From Picocystis sp. L7 (taxonomy: Eukaryota; Chlorophyta; Picocystophyceae; Picocystales; Picocystaceae), in the NCBI GenBank assembly GCA_020975725.1, contig QXJR01000029.1, positions 124,001-188,000 on the forward strand: DNA of 64,000 bases. The letters are read 5' to 3'. A program made the position numbers and the translations under genes. This document shows positions 63,838-64,000 of this stretch, one piece after another (the stretch's first letter is position 1; every line of letters begins with the position of its first letter). A model generated the notes under the pieces. It ran no database searches. It saw only the letters and a program-made list of their open reading frames with translations, and was not told where the DNA came from.

Positions 63838-64000
63838 GGGGGTTTTGGAGGGGCTGACCCGTATCGGAAGGGATCCAAGCAGAGCACCGCTGCAGTTGAG
63901 CGCGGCCATCGCAGACTCCGCCGCCATGAACTCGACAAACGCTATTCTAGTCGAGTGCTTCTGGTCGCCCAACAGGCGGAGCTTGGATACCTTGCCACAG
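63817..64000 (-). CDS. CID8-13-like RNA-binding protein (second RRM and C-terminus; runs off the right edge)
   Basis: The 61 C-terminal codons of a plant-type CID protein; these carry a PAM2 motif for poly(A)-binding protein and two RRMs. From the window edge the frame reads CGKVSKLRLLGDQKHSTRI, then AFVEFMAAESAMAALNCSG and LGSLPIRVSPSKTPVR, followed by ASQ and stop. This is the second RRM and its characteristic VSPSKTPVR tail, almost as in Arabidopsis CID11/CID12. RNP1 is represented by RIAFVEF. The PAM2 motif and first RRM would lie beyond the window. The reading is continuous to the edge. The identification is strong because several blocks are nearly invariant in land plants. Confidence 0.85.
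   Translation of the reverse strand, partial: CGKVSKLRLLGDQKHSTRIAFVEFMAAESAMAALNCSGALLGSLPIRVSPSKTPVRQASQ

Noticed and set aside
1-64000. CRISPR arrays, bacterial operons, rRNA genes, phage or plasmid features
   Set aside because: No regularly spaced short repeats, no polycistronic gene strings with ribosome-binding sites and no rRNA-like sequence were found; the content is eukaryotic nuclear.

Overview
This window looks like nuclear DNA of an intron-poor green alga. Three host genes show typical eukaryotic introns. A ferredoxin-thioredoxin reductase catalytic subunit is present here as a nuclear-style gene with a leader, as in land plants; red-lineage algae usually keep it in the plastid. 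The gene running off the right end matches the plant CID8-13 family of PABP-binding RRM proteins. Plastid-type phosphoglucomutase and ArgJ genes carry N-terminal extensions. Placement within green algae cannot be fixed from this window.

Layout. 1-12.6 kb is host DNA: the start of a cathepsin X/Z-like protease gene (minus, runs off the left end), a DCAF15-like gene (plus), an EF-hand gene with one intron (minus) and a class B DnaJ gene (minus), separated by long stretches without recognisable genes. 12.6-15.6 kb is a complete piggyBac-like DNA transposon. 17-34.6 kb is mostly Copia-type LTR elements: one whole-looking copy (A), an inverted pair of solo LTRs (B), and an outer element (E) carrying two later insertions, C (minus) and D (plus). 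34.6-42.9 kb is host DNA with a Bud20/ZNF593-like gene, a single-RRM gene with one intron and an unidentified gene. 42.9-50.7 kb is an older, different Copia element (F) that contains a second complete piggyBac-like transposon. 50.7-64 kb is host DNA: plastid phosphoglucomutase, an old solo LTR, a small basic protein, ArgJ, an R3HDM4-like gene, the FTR catalytic subunit and the 3' end of the CID-like gene.

How things fit together. The host genes do not form an operon or an obvious pathway cluster. PGM (starch and glucose-phosphate exchange), ArgJ (arginine synthesis) and FTR (light-driven thioredoxin reduction) would all act in the plastid. The single-RRM, R3HDM4-like, CID-like and Bud20-like proteins belong to RNA-processing or ribosome-assembly families. 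The three well-supported introns share a GTG-type donor and a YTGAC branch-like site 28-35 nt before the acceptor. That rule exposed two first exons too short for ordinary ORF finding.

The most unusual feature is the piggyBac-like family. Both copies have intact transposase genes, an 18-bp perfect palindrome used once at one end and twice at the other, 31 bp apart, and a 4-bp AAAT flanking duplication instead of the TTAA expected for piggyBac.
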